This document shows positions 50,278 to 58,688 of a DNA stretch of 64,000 nucleotides, piece by piece. Every line of letters begins with the position of its first letter. Position 1 is the first letter of the stretch. Origin of the DNA: Haloglomus litoreum (lineage in GTDB: Archaea; Halobacteriota; Halobacteria; Halobacteriales; Haloarculaceae); assembly GCF_029338515.1 (NCBI RefSeq), contig NZ_CP119988.1, forward strand, positions 3,286,001 to 3,350,000, given 5' to 3'. Made by a program: the position numbers and the translations under genes. Under the pieces are notes generated by a model. The model had not been told where the DNA came from, ran no database searches, and was given only the letters and a program-made list of their open reading frames with translations.

Positions 50278-51063
50278 GTGCAGATCGTCGGTTACGACCG
50301 GTCGCCCGACCCCGCCCTCCTGCTCGGCGACGAGGGAGCTGTCGAGCGCGTCCCGCTGACGCCCGGGACGACCCTCGACTACGGACTGGAGGAGCGCCAC
50401 TGTGCTGGCGCGGTGGTGGCCGCCGACGCGACGGACGGCCCGGACGGGGAGGCCGGCCTCCGCCACCGGGCCTGCGGGGCGTCCCGTGCGCCGTACTGCC
50501 GGGACCACACCTCGACGTGGGCGTGCGCGCGGTGCACCGGGAACTGCGACATGCCGCTGGAGAACTGCCATCGCGAGCACGTGCTCTACCTCGCGGCGTT
50601 CGCGCCCGACGTGTTCAAGGTGGGCGTCACGAAGCCCGACCGGCTGGAGACGCGCCTGCGCGAGCAGGGTGCCGACCGCGCCGCGCTGCTCGAGCACCAC
50701 CCCGACGGCCGGGTCGCGCGCCAGCGGGAGGCCGGCCTCGCCGAGCGCCTCCCGGACCGCGTCCGGACGCCGACGAAGGTGGCCGGGCTCGCGCGCCCGG
50801 TGGACACGGAGGCCTGGGCGGCGCTGCTGGCCGAGTTCGACCCGCTGGAGACGTTCGAGTTCGACTACGGACTCGACCTCGACGGGCGTCCGGTCCGCGA
50901 GACGCTCGCGACGGGAACCGTCCGCGGGGTGCAGGGCCGACTGCTGGTGCTGGAGAACGCGGGGAGCAGCTACGCGGTCGACCTCCGGGACCTGGTCGGC
51001 CACGAGGTCGGTGACGGGGCGGGTGAGCGGGATATCCAGTCCTCGCTGGGGAAGTTCGGTTGA
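50278..51063 (+). CDS. DUF2797 family protein, 261 aa
   Basis: The GTG start at 50278 is chosen because the conserved body begins soon after it. A Cys/His set (ERHCAGA, RACGA, PYCRDHTSTWACARCTGNCDMPLENCHREH) probably binds zinc. It is followed by the family core VLYLAAFAPDVFKVGVTKPDRLETRLREQGADRA. The function of DUF2797 is not established. It stands alone between divergent and convergent neighbours. Confidence 0.85.
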   Translation: MQIVGYDRSPDPALLLGDEGAVERVPLTPGTTLDYGLEERHCAGAVVAADATDGPDGEAGLRHRACGASRAPYCRDHTSTWACARCTGNCDMPLENCHREHVLYLAAFAPDVFKVGVTKPDRLETRLREQGADRAALLEHHPDGRVARQREAGLAERLPDRVRTPTKVAGLARPVDTEAWAALLAEFDPLETFEFDYGLDLDGRPVRETLATGTVRGVQGRLLVLENAGSSYAVDLRDLVGHEVGDGAGERDIQSSLGKFG

Positions 51064-51172
51064 GACCGTCACCGCGGCTGGTTCGGGGAGTGGTGGGGAG
51101 GGCCCACCCTCCCCGTCCCCGGTGCCGGCCGTTTCCCGCATGTTTTTCAGTGGCGCACCGATATCGGGGAGT

Positions 51173-51643
51173 ATGACGGACGAACCCGAGGAGAACGAGG
51201 AGGCGGCCGAGAGTGCCGACGACGCTGGCGAGGAGGGCGGCGAGGAGAAGTCCTTCCGCGAGCGCGTCGAGGAGATCCGACAGCAGCGCGCCGAGGAGCG
51301 CGAGGGCGAGGAGGGCGACGGCCCCAGCCCCGAGGAGCGGATGGAGGAGATGATGGGCGGCGGCGGCGGCCCGCCCGGCATGGGTGGCGAGGGCGGCGGC
51401 CCGCCCGGTATGGGTGGCGGTGGCGGCGGCAACCCGTTCGCGCAGATGATGGGCGGCATGATGGGCGGCGGCGGTCCCGGCGGCGCGCTCGGCGGCTCGC
51501 CCGGCGGTCCCGAGGGCCGCGGGCGCGACGAGGGCGGCCAGGACAACGAGGAGCTCATCCGCGAGGTCCGGAAGACCCGGGACGAGATCAACGACCTGCG
51601 CCGCGAGGTCGCGCGCATCGCCGACGCGCTCGAGGACCGGTAG
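51173..51643 (+). CDS. Gly/Met-rich low-complexity protein with C-terminal coiled coil, 156 aa
   Basis: An acidic N-terminus (about 1-25), a charged helix (KSFRERVEEIRQQRAEERE), a Gly/Met/Pro-rich middle with repeated GGGPPGMGG, and a C-terminal helix (ELIREVRKTRDEINDLRREVARIADALE) that looks like a coiled coil. No domain is recognised. A TTTTTC stretch about 30 bases upstream of ATG 51173 may be its TATA region. Confidence 0.75.
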   Translation: MTDEPEENEEAAESADDAGEEGGEEKSFRERVEEIRQQRAEEREGEEGDGPSPEERMEEMMGGGGGPPGMGGEGGGPPGMGGGGGGNPFAQMMGGMMGGGGPGGALGGSPGGPEGRGRDEGGQDNEELIREVRKTRDEINDLRREVARIADALEDR

Positions 51644-51737
51644 GGCGGCTATCGAGGCCGACGGCGGCCCCAACCGCGACCGACGTTTTCGACGCTCCGA
51701 CCAGAAGCTTGAGACGAGGGACCGTCGAAGGGCACCC

Positions 51738-52463
51738 ATGACGACACGACGCAGCTTCCTCGCGGCCGGCGGCACAGCCACGCTGGCAGGCCTCGCCGGC
51801 TGTTTGGGCCTCGGTGGCGGTGGCGGCGACGGTGGCGACGGCGGGTCCAGTGACCCTCCGGACGGGCCCGTCGCGAACGCGCCGCTCCCGGACGACCCGG
51901 GCTCGCACACCTACGCCCGGATGGACGCGGGCGCCGAGTCGACCATCACCTACGTCGGGAACTGGAAGTGCCCGTTCTGTGCGGAGTTCTCGACCGGCTC
52001 CGACCGGGTGCTGTCCCTGAAGACCATCGTCGAGGACTACGTCGCGCCGGGCGACATCGCGCTGGAGTACCGGGCGCTCTCGTACTCCGGGGACGGTGAG
52101 CCGTTCCTGGGGCCCGACGCGCCCCGGGCCGCGCGAGCCGGCCTGGCCGTCTGGAACGTCGACCCCGCCACCTACTGGACCTACCACGAGTACGTGATGG
52201 CCAACCAGCCGCCGGAGGGCCAGCAGTGGGCGACGCGGTCGAAGCTCGTCGAGTTCGCCCGCGAAGCCGGCGTCGGCGACCCACGTGCGGTCGGGCAGGC
52301 CATCGGTGGTGGCGAGCACGAGAGCGCGGTCCGGGCGAACACGGAGTTCGCGGCCAGCGCCGGCGTGGGCGGGACGCCCGGCATCGTCGTCGGGAACGAC
52401 GCGTACTCACCGTTCAACGACCAGGGGGCGCTCCGGGACGCGCTCGACCGGATCACGGGCTGA
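51738..52463 (+). CDS. DsbA-like thioredoxin-fold lipoprotein, 241 aa
   Basis: The N-terminus is a twin-arginine signal with lipobox (TTRRSFLAAGGTATLAGLAGC), so Cys22 is the likely lipid anchor. A Gly/Asp linker leads to the thioredoxin fold with the CPFC active site (Cys78-Cys81, NWKCPFCAEF) and the cis-Pro segment GVGGTPGIVVGN. It probably oxidises or isomerises disulfides outside the cell membrane. A DsbB-like gene follows after four bases, making an oxidation pair. Confidence 0.92.
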   Translation: MTTRRSFLAAGGTATLAGLAGCLGLGGGGGDGGDGGSSDPPDGPVANAPLPDDPGSHTYARMDAGAESTITYVGNWKCPFCAEFSTGSDRVLSLKTIVEDYVAPGDIALEYRALSYSGDGEPFLGPDAPRAARAGLAVWNVDPATYWTYHEYVMANQPPEGQQWATRSKLVEFAREAGVGDPRAVGQAIGGGEHESAVRANTEFAASAGVGGTPGIVVGNDAYSPFNDQGALRDALDRITG

Positions 52464-52467
52464 AGCG

Positions 52468-52917
52468 ATGGCTGGGGAGACGAACGGCCCGGTGGGCGCC
52501 TCGCTGCCCGGGACGCGGGTGGTGCTCGGGCTGGCGACGGTGATCGCGACCGTCGCGACGGCCGGGAGCCTCTGGTTCTCGCTCGGCCTCGGACTGGTCC
52601 CGTGTGAACTCTGCTGGTACCAGCGGATCCTGATGTACCCGCTCGTGGTCGTCCTCGGTGTGGCGGCCGTCGAGTCACGGTCGGGGGTCTGGCGGACGGT
52701 CCTCCCGCTCGCGGTGCCCGGCCTCGTCGTCGCGGCGTACCACAGCTACCTGCAAGCGACGACCGTAGCCTGTGGCTTCGAGGGGGACTGCGCGGCGGTC
52801 CTGTGGCGCGCCCCGGTCGTCGGCCTCAGCATCCCGAACCTGTCGCTGGTGGCGTTCGGGCTGGTCATCGGGCTGGTCGGCGTCATCGCGGGGCGGGAGC
52901 GCGGCCTGCTCGGCTGA
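52468..52917 (+). CDS. DsbB-like disulfide bond formation protein, 149 aa
   Basis: Four membrane helices with two Cys pairs: LVPCELCWYQR (Cys46, Cys49) and VACGFEGDC (Cys102, Cys108). CELCWYQRILMYPL is the classical DsbB motif. It would pass electrons from the DsbA-like partner to quinone. The start is set at ATG 52468, four bases after the dsbA-like stop. Confidence 0.93.
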   Translation: MAGETNGPVGASLPGTRVVLGLATVIATVATAGSLWFSLGLGLVPCELCWYQRILMYPLVVVLGVAAVESRSGVWRTVLPLAVPGLVVAAYHSYLQATTVACGFEGDCAAVLWRAPVVGLSIPNLSLVAFGLVIGLVGVIAGRERGLLG

Positions 52918-52920
52918 GAC

Positions 52921-53796
52921 TCAGTCGCCCCCGCCCGCCTCGGGGGCCTCGGCGGGGTCGATCACCTCTCCGGTCTCCGGGTAGACACCGACCTGGTCAC
53001 AGATATCGGCCATCGGGCAGGCGTCCGGGTCGTCGAGGCACGCCGGCTTCCGCGCGGTGCAGTACTCCCGACCGAACTGGATCATCGCCGTGTGCCCGAA
53101 GCCACACTTGTCGGCTGGCACGTCACGCTCGAGGGCCGCGCGAACCCCCTCGTGGTCGGCGTCGGCGGGAGCCAGCCCCATCCGCCGGGCGATACGGTGG
53201 ACGTGCGTGTCGACGGGGAAGACGCCGCCACGGCCGCCCGAGAAGAGCAGGACACAGTCGGCCGTCTTCGGTCCGACGCCCTTCATGTCCAGCAGCGCAT
53301 CGCGCACGGTCTCCGGGTCCTCCCCGGTGACGAACGCGTCGAAGGCATCGGCGCTCCCGTACTCGGCGAGGACGCGCTCGGCGAGGCGGATGAGCGTCTC
53401 TGACTTCTGGTTGTAGAGACCGGCCGAGGAGATGGTCTCGGCGAGGTCGTCCTGCGCGGCGGCCGCCAGCGAGGCTGCGAGGTCGCCCTCGGAGGCCGGC
53501 CCCTCGGCCCCGTACCGCTCCATCAGCGCGTCGTGGGCCGGCTGCGAGGCCTTGTCCGAGGTGTTCTGCGAGAGGACCGTCCGGACCAGACACTCGAAGG
53601 CCGCCTGCCCGCCGTACGCCTTCCGCCAGTAGCGCTCGCCGAGCCGGTCGACGACGGCCTCCGCGCGGGTCGCCGGCTCCTCGGCCGGCTCGAACGGCGC
53701 CGCACGGCCGCCACCGGCGTCGCCCCCCGAGATGTTCTCGGCCGGCTCCGGGTCCGCCCCGGGGTCGCTGGAACCGTCTCCGGGCTGCTCGCTCAT
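52921..53796 (-). CDS. nth: Endonuclease III (DNA glycosylase/AP lyase), 291 aa
   Basis: It removes oxidised pyrimidines. The helix-hairpin-helix LLDMKGVGPKTADCVLLF carries the catalytic Lys177, and VDTHVHRI the catalytic Asp196. LSQNTSDK is the family's early motif. The four iron-sulfur Cys are 246, 253, 260 and 266, giving C-x6-C-x6-C-x5-C instead of the usual C-x6-C-x2-C-x5-C. The start is set at ATG 53796; the first 45 residues are an acidic haloarchaeal extension. Its stop nearly touches that of the convergent dsbB-like gene. Confidence 0.93.
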   Translation of the reverse strand: MSEQPGDGSSDPGADPEPAENISGGDAGGGRAAPFEPAEEPATRAEAVVDRLGERYWRKAYGGQAAFECLVRTVLSQNTSDKASQPAHDALMERYGAEGPASEGDLAASLAAAAQDDLAETISSAGLYNQKSETLIRLAERVLAEYGSADAFDAFVTGEDPETVRDALLDMKGVGPKTADCVLLFSGGRGGVFPVDTHVHRIARRMGLAPADADHEGVRAALERDVPADKCGFGHTAMIQFGREYCTARKPACLDDPDACPMADICDQVGVYPETGEVIDPAEAPEAGGGD

Positions 53797-53918
53797 GGTC
53801 GAACGGAGGGACGGCGGCGGCATATGGCTGCGGTTCGCGACCCGGGGGCGTGGCCGTGTCCTGCGGCCACCCGCAACGACCGAAACCAATGAATACCAGA
53901 AGAGACCATTATAGGGTA

Positions 53919-54344
53919 ATGAATCCGTTCCTCGCCCCGCTACGGCTGTTCGTCCGCTCGCTGAACATGGTGCCCGGCGTCTCCGCCTCGATGCGGACGG
54001 AGCACGTCGAGGTGGAGGACCGGCTGGACGACGGGGGCCGGCGGGTACTCCTCGTGCGCCGCGGGACGGACCCCGAGGCCGTCCGCCGGGCCGTCGCGGC
54101 GGGCCGGGGAGCAGTCTCCGACGACGGGGCGGCGGGCCCCGAGCCGCTGGTCCGGTTCGACGTCGGCCCCGACGGCGAGACCGCCACCGTGGTCGTCGAC
54201 GACCCGGACGCGACGGTCGAGCTGGGCCGCTTCGGCGTAACGGTCCACGCCGAGGGCATCGAGCGCTCGTTCGACCTGCCGTTCGACCCCTCGGCCGCCG
54301 ACCGGCGCGTCTCGAACGGCGTGCTGACGGCCGATATCGAGTAG
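53919..54344 (+). CDS. Hsp20-like protein, 141 aa
   Basis: A basic hydrophobic N-terminus (NPFLAPLRLFVRSLNMVPG) precedes an acidic domain. The C-terminal part (GRFGVTVHAEGIERSFDLPFDPSAADRRVSNGVLTADIE) resembles the last strands of the alpha-crystallin fold. The match is weaker than for the gene at 56368. It may be a degenerate or membrane-associated relative. Confidence 0.6.
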   Translation: MNPFLAPLRLFVRSLNMVPGVSASMRTEHVEVEDRLDDGGRRVLLVRRGTDPEAVRRAVAAGRGAVSDDGAAGPEPLVRFDVGPDGETATVVVDDPDATVELGRFGVTVHAEGIERSFDLPFDPSAADRRVSNGVLTADIE

Positions 54345-54372
54345 GACCGTCGCTGGCCGACCGGGGCGAGCC

Positions 54373-54948
54373 TCAGCTCTCCGTGACCCGGAGCGTGAGC
54401 CGCAGGGCCGCGCCGTCGGCGAGTGCCGCGACCATCTCGCGGTCCAGGTCGGCCGCCGCCGCGTCCGCACCCAGCATGACCGTCCGGTCGTCGACGTGGT
54501 CGCTGGTGCGTGCGACGGCGCCGCGGTCGTCCGCGAAGTCGAGGTCGGGGTGCCCGTGCCCCGAGACGGTCGTCTCGTAGGTGGGGTCGTCCCAGTCACC
54601 GTCGGGGTCGACCGCGATGGTGGCCTCGATGCGGGCGTCGGTGTCCCGGCAGGCCGCGACGAAGGCATCGTCGAAATCCGCGGGCGCGCGGTCGGCCTCG
54701 ACGGCGAGGATGCAGTCGCCGGCCGGCGTGAGCCAGTCGTCGGTCGTCACCTCGAACGTGCTCGCGTGAGCAGCGCGGACGTGCTCGTGCCCGTGTGCGT
54801 GGACGACCTGCTCGTGGGAGGCGCCAGCGTCGGGGTCCTCGTGGGAACCGTCGAGGTCGGAGCCCTCGTGGGCGGCGCCGGCGTCGGGGCCGGGGCCGGC
54901 GTCGGGGCCGGGGCCGGCGTCGGGGCCGGGCGCGGTGGGGTCGCTCAT
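54373..54948 (-). CDS. DUF371 family protein with Asp/Gly/His-rich N-terminal extension, 191 aa
   Basis: The C-terminal 135 residues fit DUF371: HVRAAHASTFEVTTDDWLTPAGDCILAVEADRAP and TVSGHGHPDLDF. The first 55 residues are extra: repeats of PDAGPG followed by a His-rich stretch (SHEQVVHAHGHEH), which could bind metal or simply be a halophilic extension. DUF371 is conserved in archaea without a known function. Confidence 0.82.
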   Translation of the reverse strand: MSDPTAPGPDAGPGPDAGPGPDAGAAHEGSDLDGSHEDPDAGASHEQVVHAHGHEHVRAAHASTFEVTTDDWLTPAGDCILAVEADRAPADFDDAFVAACRDTDARIEATIAVDPDGDWDDPTYETTVSGHGHPDLDFADDRGAVARTSDHVDDRTVMLGADAAAADLDREMVAALADGAALRLTLRVTES

Positions 54949-55294
54949 GTCCGAACTCGGGCGACCGGCGCACTTCAGGCCGACGCTCCGACGCCCAGGG
55001 GGCAGACTGTCTCCGAACGATGCTACGCTGCCGTCGGGACCCCCGTCACAGTGGCTTCCTTATATACTGTGGCTACGTCCCATGGGAACGCTTGTCGGGG
55101 ATAGCGGCGCCGTGTGGACTGTTTTCACGGGTCTGACAGCGGCGAAAACACTATATGCCTCAATGATAAAGGTGCAAGTACCAGAACGCCTCCGGCGTTC
55201 GCCAGCATCGCCAGCCGACCAGAATGACAGGACCCTTCGATCCTTCGGTGGCTGCAGTGTCCCCCAGGGACCGCTGTGTGAACCCGGAGCGGTA
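54949..55294. promoter_or_regulatory. Upstream region with two TATA-like boxes and a structured leader
   Basis: CTTATATA (about 55059-55066) and CTATATG (55151-55157) are clear AT-rich boxes. After the second, about 140 bases precede the next start, long for a haloarchaeal leader. They contain a perfect hairpin with arms GAACGCC and GGCGTTC (55184-55200) and an imperfect one around GTCCC/GGGAC (about 55255-55272). No small gene is supported. Confidence 0.5.
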
Positions 55295-56206
55295 ATGGAT
55301 AGAGAGTTAGTAACAATGGCAGAGAGCATCGACGAAAGCAAGAACGTAGAACTGACAGACGACGACCTCGAGAACGACTCCAAGGGCCAGCTCATCAAGA
55401 AGGCCGGCCAGCTCCGCGACCGCCGGAACGAGCTGAACCAGATGGCCTCCGAGCGCGCCTCCAAGCGCGACGAGCTCAACGCGAAGACCCGCGAGAAGGT
55501 CGACGAGGCCCAGGAGCACCGCGAGAAGCGCGACGAGCTCAACGAGCAGGTCCAGGAGCACAAGGAGCAGCGCAACGAGCTCAACGCGAAGGCCAACGAG
55601 CTCTTCGACAAGGTCGACGACATGAAGGACGACCTCGAGCTGAACGAGGGCAAGTCGGCCGACGAGCTCAAGGAGGAGATCGAGGATCTGGAGTTCAAGC
55701 AGCAGACGGAGGTCCTCTCGACCGAGGAGGAGCGCGAGCTCATCGAGAAGATCGAGACCAAGCGCGAGAAGCTCCAGGACCGCAAGGCCAAGCTCGACGA
55801 CACCGGTGACCTCGAGGAGATCAAGGCCGAGGCCCAGGAGGTCCGTGCCGAGGCCTCAGAGCACCACCAGAAGGTGACCGAGCTCGCGGACAAGGCCCAG
55901 GAGCACCACAACCAGATGATCGAGGCCTACCGCGAGGCCGACGACATCCGCGACGAGGCCGACGAGTGGCACGAGAAGTTCGTCGACGCCCAGGAGGCCG
56001 CCGACCGCCACCACGAGGACTTCGTCCGCGTCCAGAAGCGCCTCCGCGAGATGGACAAGGAGGAGGAGGAGGAGCGCAAGGACGAGCGCCAGGCCAAGAA
56101 GGAGCAGGCCCAGGAGGAGGCCGAGGAGATCTACCAGCGCTTCAAGGAGGGCGAGACCCTCGACACCGAGGACCTCATGAAGCTGCAGCGCGCCGGCAAG
56201 CTCTGA
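55295..56206 (+). CDS. Long coiled-coil protein, about 303 aa
   Basis: Nearly the whole chain is charged heptad coiled coil (repeated ELN, KRDELN and EHREKRDELNEQ segments), interrupted at about residues 105-130 and ending in a short helical tail (YQRFKEGETLDTEDLMKLQRAGKL). Starts at ATG 55295 or ATG 55316 are both possible. Close homologues in haloarchaea are often labelled phosphoserine phosphatase, but no HAD motif is present, so that name should not be carried over. A structural or chromosome-associated role is possible. Confidence 0.85.
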   Translation: MDRELVTMAESIDESKNVELTDDDLENDSKGQLIKKAGQLRDRRNELNQMASERASKRDELNAKTREKVDEAQEHREKRDELNEQVQEHKEQRNELNAKANELFDKVDDMKDDLELNEGKSADELKEEIEDLEFKQQTEVLSTEEERELIEKIETKREKLQDRKAKLDDTGDLEEIKAEAQEVRAEASEHHQKVTELADKAQEHHNQMIEAYREADDIRDEADEWHEKFVDAQEAADRHHEDFVRVQKRLREMDKEEEEERKDERQAKKEQAQEEAEEIYQRFKEGETLDTEDLMKLQRAGKL

Positions 56207-56367
56207 GATAGCGAGTTCGTTTCTACCCGTTTCCACCGTCCACCAGCCGTGGCTCCGCCGACGGCTCTCCGACCGAAGTACCGTCCATCGGCAGCTACGG
56301 CGGTCGTTCCCACACGTCGGGGAGTGACACTATCCTGAAGTACACCCATGTCGAATCGGCGGACGAG

Positions 56368-56682
56368 ATGACGATGACGGATCCGCGGCACGAACTGGAG
56401 CTGTACCGGGAGGACGACCACTACCTCGTACTCGCCCACGTCGACGCCGACCCCGAGGACATCGACGTGAAGTGGGTCGACGGGCACCTCCACGTCGCCG
56501 CCGAACACCACCGGGACGGGCGCACCCGCGTCACCCACCGGGATATGTCGTTCCCGCGCGCGGTCGACGCCGACGCCATCAGCGCCGACTACAACGAGGC
56601 CGACGACGTACTGGAGATCCGCCTCCCCATCTCCGGGGATCGACCGCAGAGCCGGACGGTCGAGGTCGGGCGCTCCGAATAG
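56368..56682 (+). CDS. Small heat shock protein (Hsp20 family), 104 aa
   Basis: A compact alpha-crystallin domain: DHYLVLAHVDADPEDIDVKWVDGHLHVAAEHH, and then MSFPRAVDADAISADYNEADDVLEIRLPISG, the usual end with an L-x-I/V-like IRLPI motif. It lacks the long N-terminal arm of typical Hsp20 proteins. ATG 56368 and 56374 are both possible starts. Confidence 0.85.
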   Translation: MTMTDPRHELELYREDDHYLVLAHVDADPEDIDVKWVDGHLHVAAEHHRDGRTRVTHRDMSFPRAVDADAISADYNEADDVLEIRLPISGDRPQSRTVEVGRSE

Positions 56683-56817
56683 CCGCGCCGACCCGTTCCG
56701 CTCGTTCCCCCCGTTCCGCCCTCCCCGGCAAGAGTCAAGTACGCTCTCGCCGATCTCTACGCGACGAACCGACGAGCGTACGGGTGACGGCCCGTCGCTG
56801 CCGTCGGCGTTCTCCAC

Positions 56818-57678
56818 ATGACACCCGACACCCAGCGGGAACTCGCACGGACGTTCCGCGACCGCCATACGGAGCCGAGCGACGGGCCCCTCGTGCTCCC
56901 GAACGCGTGGGACGCGGCCAGCGCCATCGTCTACGAGGAGGCCAGGTTCGACGCTGTCGGGACGTCGAGCGCCGGGGTCGCGGCATCTCTCGGCGTCCCC
57001 GACGGCGAGCAGCTCTCCCGCGACGAGATGCTGGCGGTCGTCGGGCGAATCGCCGCGGCCGTCGATCTCCCCGTGAGCGCCGACATCGAGGCCGGATACG
57101 GCGAGACGCCCGCGGCGGTCGCCGAGACCGTCCGCCGGACCATCGACGCCGGGGCCGTCGGCGTCAACTTGGAGGACGGGACGAACGGCCCGGCGGGACC
57201 GCTGGTCCCGCAGGACAAGCACGTGACGACCATCCGGGCGGCGCGCGAGGCGGCCGACGAGACGGGCGTCCCGCTGGTCGTCAACGGCCGGACGGACGTG
57301 TTCTGGCGCGGCGTGGGCGACCCGTCCGACCGCGTCGAGCGCGCCGTCGAGCGGGCGAACGCCTACCGCGAGGCGGGGAGCGACTGTCTGTTCGTTCCGG
57401 GCGTAACCGACCCGGAGACCATCGCGGCCCTCGTCGACGGCATCGACGGCCCGCTGAACGTCCTCGCCGGACCCGGTGCCCCGTCGATTCCGGCGCTCGC
57501 GGACCTCGGGGTCGCGCGTGTGAGCGTCGGCTCGGGCCCGATGCGCGCGACGCTCGGGTTCCTCCAGGAAATCGGCGAGGAACTCCGCGACGAGGGGACC
57601 TACCACCGGATGGCCGACGGCATCCCGTACGCGGAGCTGCACGAGTTGCTCTCCGGCCGGGTCGACGATACGGAGTAA
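56818..57678 (+). CDS. PEP mutase/isocitrate lyase superfamily enzyme, 286 aa
   Basis: A C-C bond lyase or phosphomutase-type barrel: LPNAWDAASAIVYEEARFDAVGTSSAGVA, SADIEAGYG (Asp89) and VGVNLEDGTN (Glu119, Asp120), which bind Mg2+ and the substrate carboxylates. The K-K-C-G-H catalytic loop of true isocitrate lyase is not visible, so carboxyvinyl-phosphonate mutase-like or oxaloacetate decarboxylase-like chemistry is more likely. It stands alone between an Hsp20 gene and a convergent phosphorylase. Confidence 0.85.
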   Translation: MTPDTQRELARTFRDRHTEPSDGPLVLPNAWDAASAIVYEEARFDAVGTSSAGVAASLGVPDGEQLSRDEMLAVVGRIAAAVDLPVSADIEAGYGETPAAVAETVRRTIDAGAVGVNLEDGTNGPAGPLVPQDKHVTTIRAAREAADETGVPLVVNGRTDVFWRGVGDPSDRVERAVERANAYREAGSDCLFVPGVTDPETIAALVDGIDGPLNVLAGPGAPSIPALADLGVARVSVGSGPMRATLGFLQEIGEELRDEGTYHRMADGIPYAELHELLSGRVDDTE

Positions 57679-57696
57679 GGGAAATACACCAAGAAT

Positions 57697-57753
57697 TATC
57701 CAATTACAACCAATATGGTAGACTTATCTCTATAACTTTACATATATTGGATA
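57697..57753. repeat. AT-rich inverted repeat between convergent genes
   Basis: TATCCAAT (57697-57704) pairs with ATTGGATA (57746-57753) around a 41-base AT-rich loop, in the 131-base gap between convergent genes. A bidirectional transcription end is plausible. Confidence 0.45.
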
Positions 57754-57809
57754 GACTCGACATTTATCTACCCGCCGACTGCTTCGAGATACCACGCCCG
57801 GTCTCGGTC

Positions 57810-58628
57810 TCACCCGTCCAGCGACAGTCCGGCGTGCCAGTAGTCGACGCCCGCCGCTCGCTTCACCCGGTCCATCTCGTCGAGGACGACGGCGGCCTCG
57901 CTGGCCACCTCGGCCGCGCGGGCCTCGCCCTCGGTTCGGAACTCGCCGGTGACGCGGTTGGCGAAGACGGTACAGACCGCGCCGGCCCGGAGCCCGTAGA
58001 TGGAGGCCAGCGTCAGCAGCGCGGCCGCCTCCATCTCGTAGTTGAGCACGCCGGCCGCCTGCAGTTCGGCCACGCGCTCGTCGGCGCCGGCGGCCCGGAA
58101 CCCGCCGTGGCCCTCCCGGCCCTGTCCAGCGTAGAACGAGTCCGTCGAGCAGGTGACGCCGAGGTGGTAGTCGTAGTCGAGTCGCTCGGCGGCCGTGACG
58201 AGGGCCGTGACGACCTCGGGGTGGGCGCTCGCGGGGTAGTCCTCGCGGACGTACTCGTCGCTGGTCCCCTCCTGCCGGACGGCGCCCGTCGTGATGACGA
58301 GGTCGCCGACCTCGGCCTCGGCCTGGATGGCCCCGCAGGAGCCGACACGAAGGAGCGTCTCCGCGCCGACGTTGGCGAGTTCCTCGGCGGCGATGGCCGC
58401 CGACGGCGAACCGATGCCGGTCGAGGTGCAGGCGACGGGCGCGCCGTCGCGCGTTCCGCGCATCGTCCGGTACTCGCGATGCTGGGCCACGTCCTCGGCC
58501 TCGTCCCACTGCTCGGCCACGACGGGGACGCGCTCGGGGTCACCCGGCAGGAGGACCGGCCCCTCGATGTCGCCGGGCGCCAGTTCGATGTGGTACTGGA
58601 CCTCGTCGTTGGGGTCCTCGCTGTCCAT
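57810..58628 (-). CDS. Nucleoside phosphorylase (uridine phosphorylase family), 272 aa
   Basis: It splits a nucleoside with phosphate. PVLLPGDPERV, TSTGIGSPSAAIAAEELANVGAETLLRVGSCGAIQ and NYEMEAAALLTLASIYG are the NP-I family marks for phosphate and ribose binding. The pattern is nearest to uridine phosphorylase. ATG 58628. Confidence 0.92.
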   Translation of the reverse strand: MDSEDPNDEVQYHIELAPGDIEGPVLLPGDPERVPVVAEQWDEAEDVAQHREYRTMRGTRDGAPVACTSTGIGSPSAAIAAEELANVGAETLLRVGSCGAIQAEAEVGDLVITTGAVRQEGTSDEYVREDYPASAHPEVVTALVTAAERLDYDYHLGVTCSTDSFYAGQGREGHGGFRAAGADERVAELQAAGVLNYEMEAAALLTLASIYGLRAGAVCTVFANRVTGEFRTEGEARAAEVASEAAVVLDEMDRVKRAAGVDYWHAGLSLDG

Positions 58629-58688
58629 GGGTGGTGGTCGGTGGCGGGGTACTTGGTAGTTGAGCGTCCGGCGACTGCGGCCGGTGAC

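Noticed and set aside
55295-56206. Phosphoserine phosphatase annotation for the coiled-coil protein
   Set aside because: No HAD DxDxT/V motif or phosphatase fold is present; the chain is almost entirely coiled coil.
56818-57678. Isocitrate lyase partner for the malate synthase
   Set aside because: The protein is about half the length of isocitrate lyase and lacks its KKCGH loop, so it is placed only in the wider PEP mutase superfamily.
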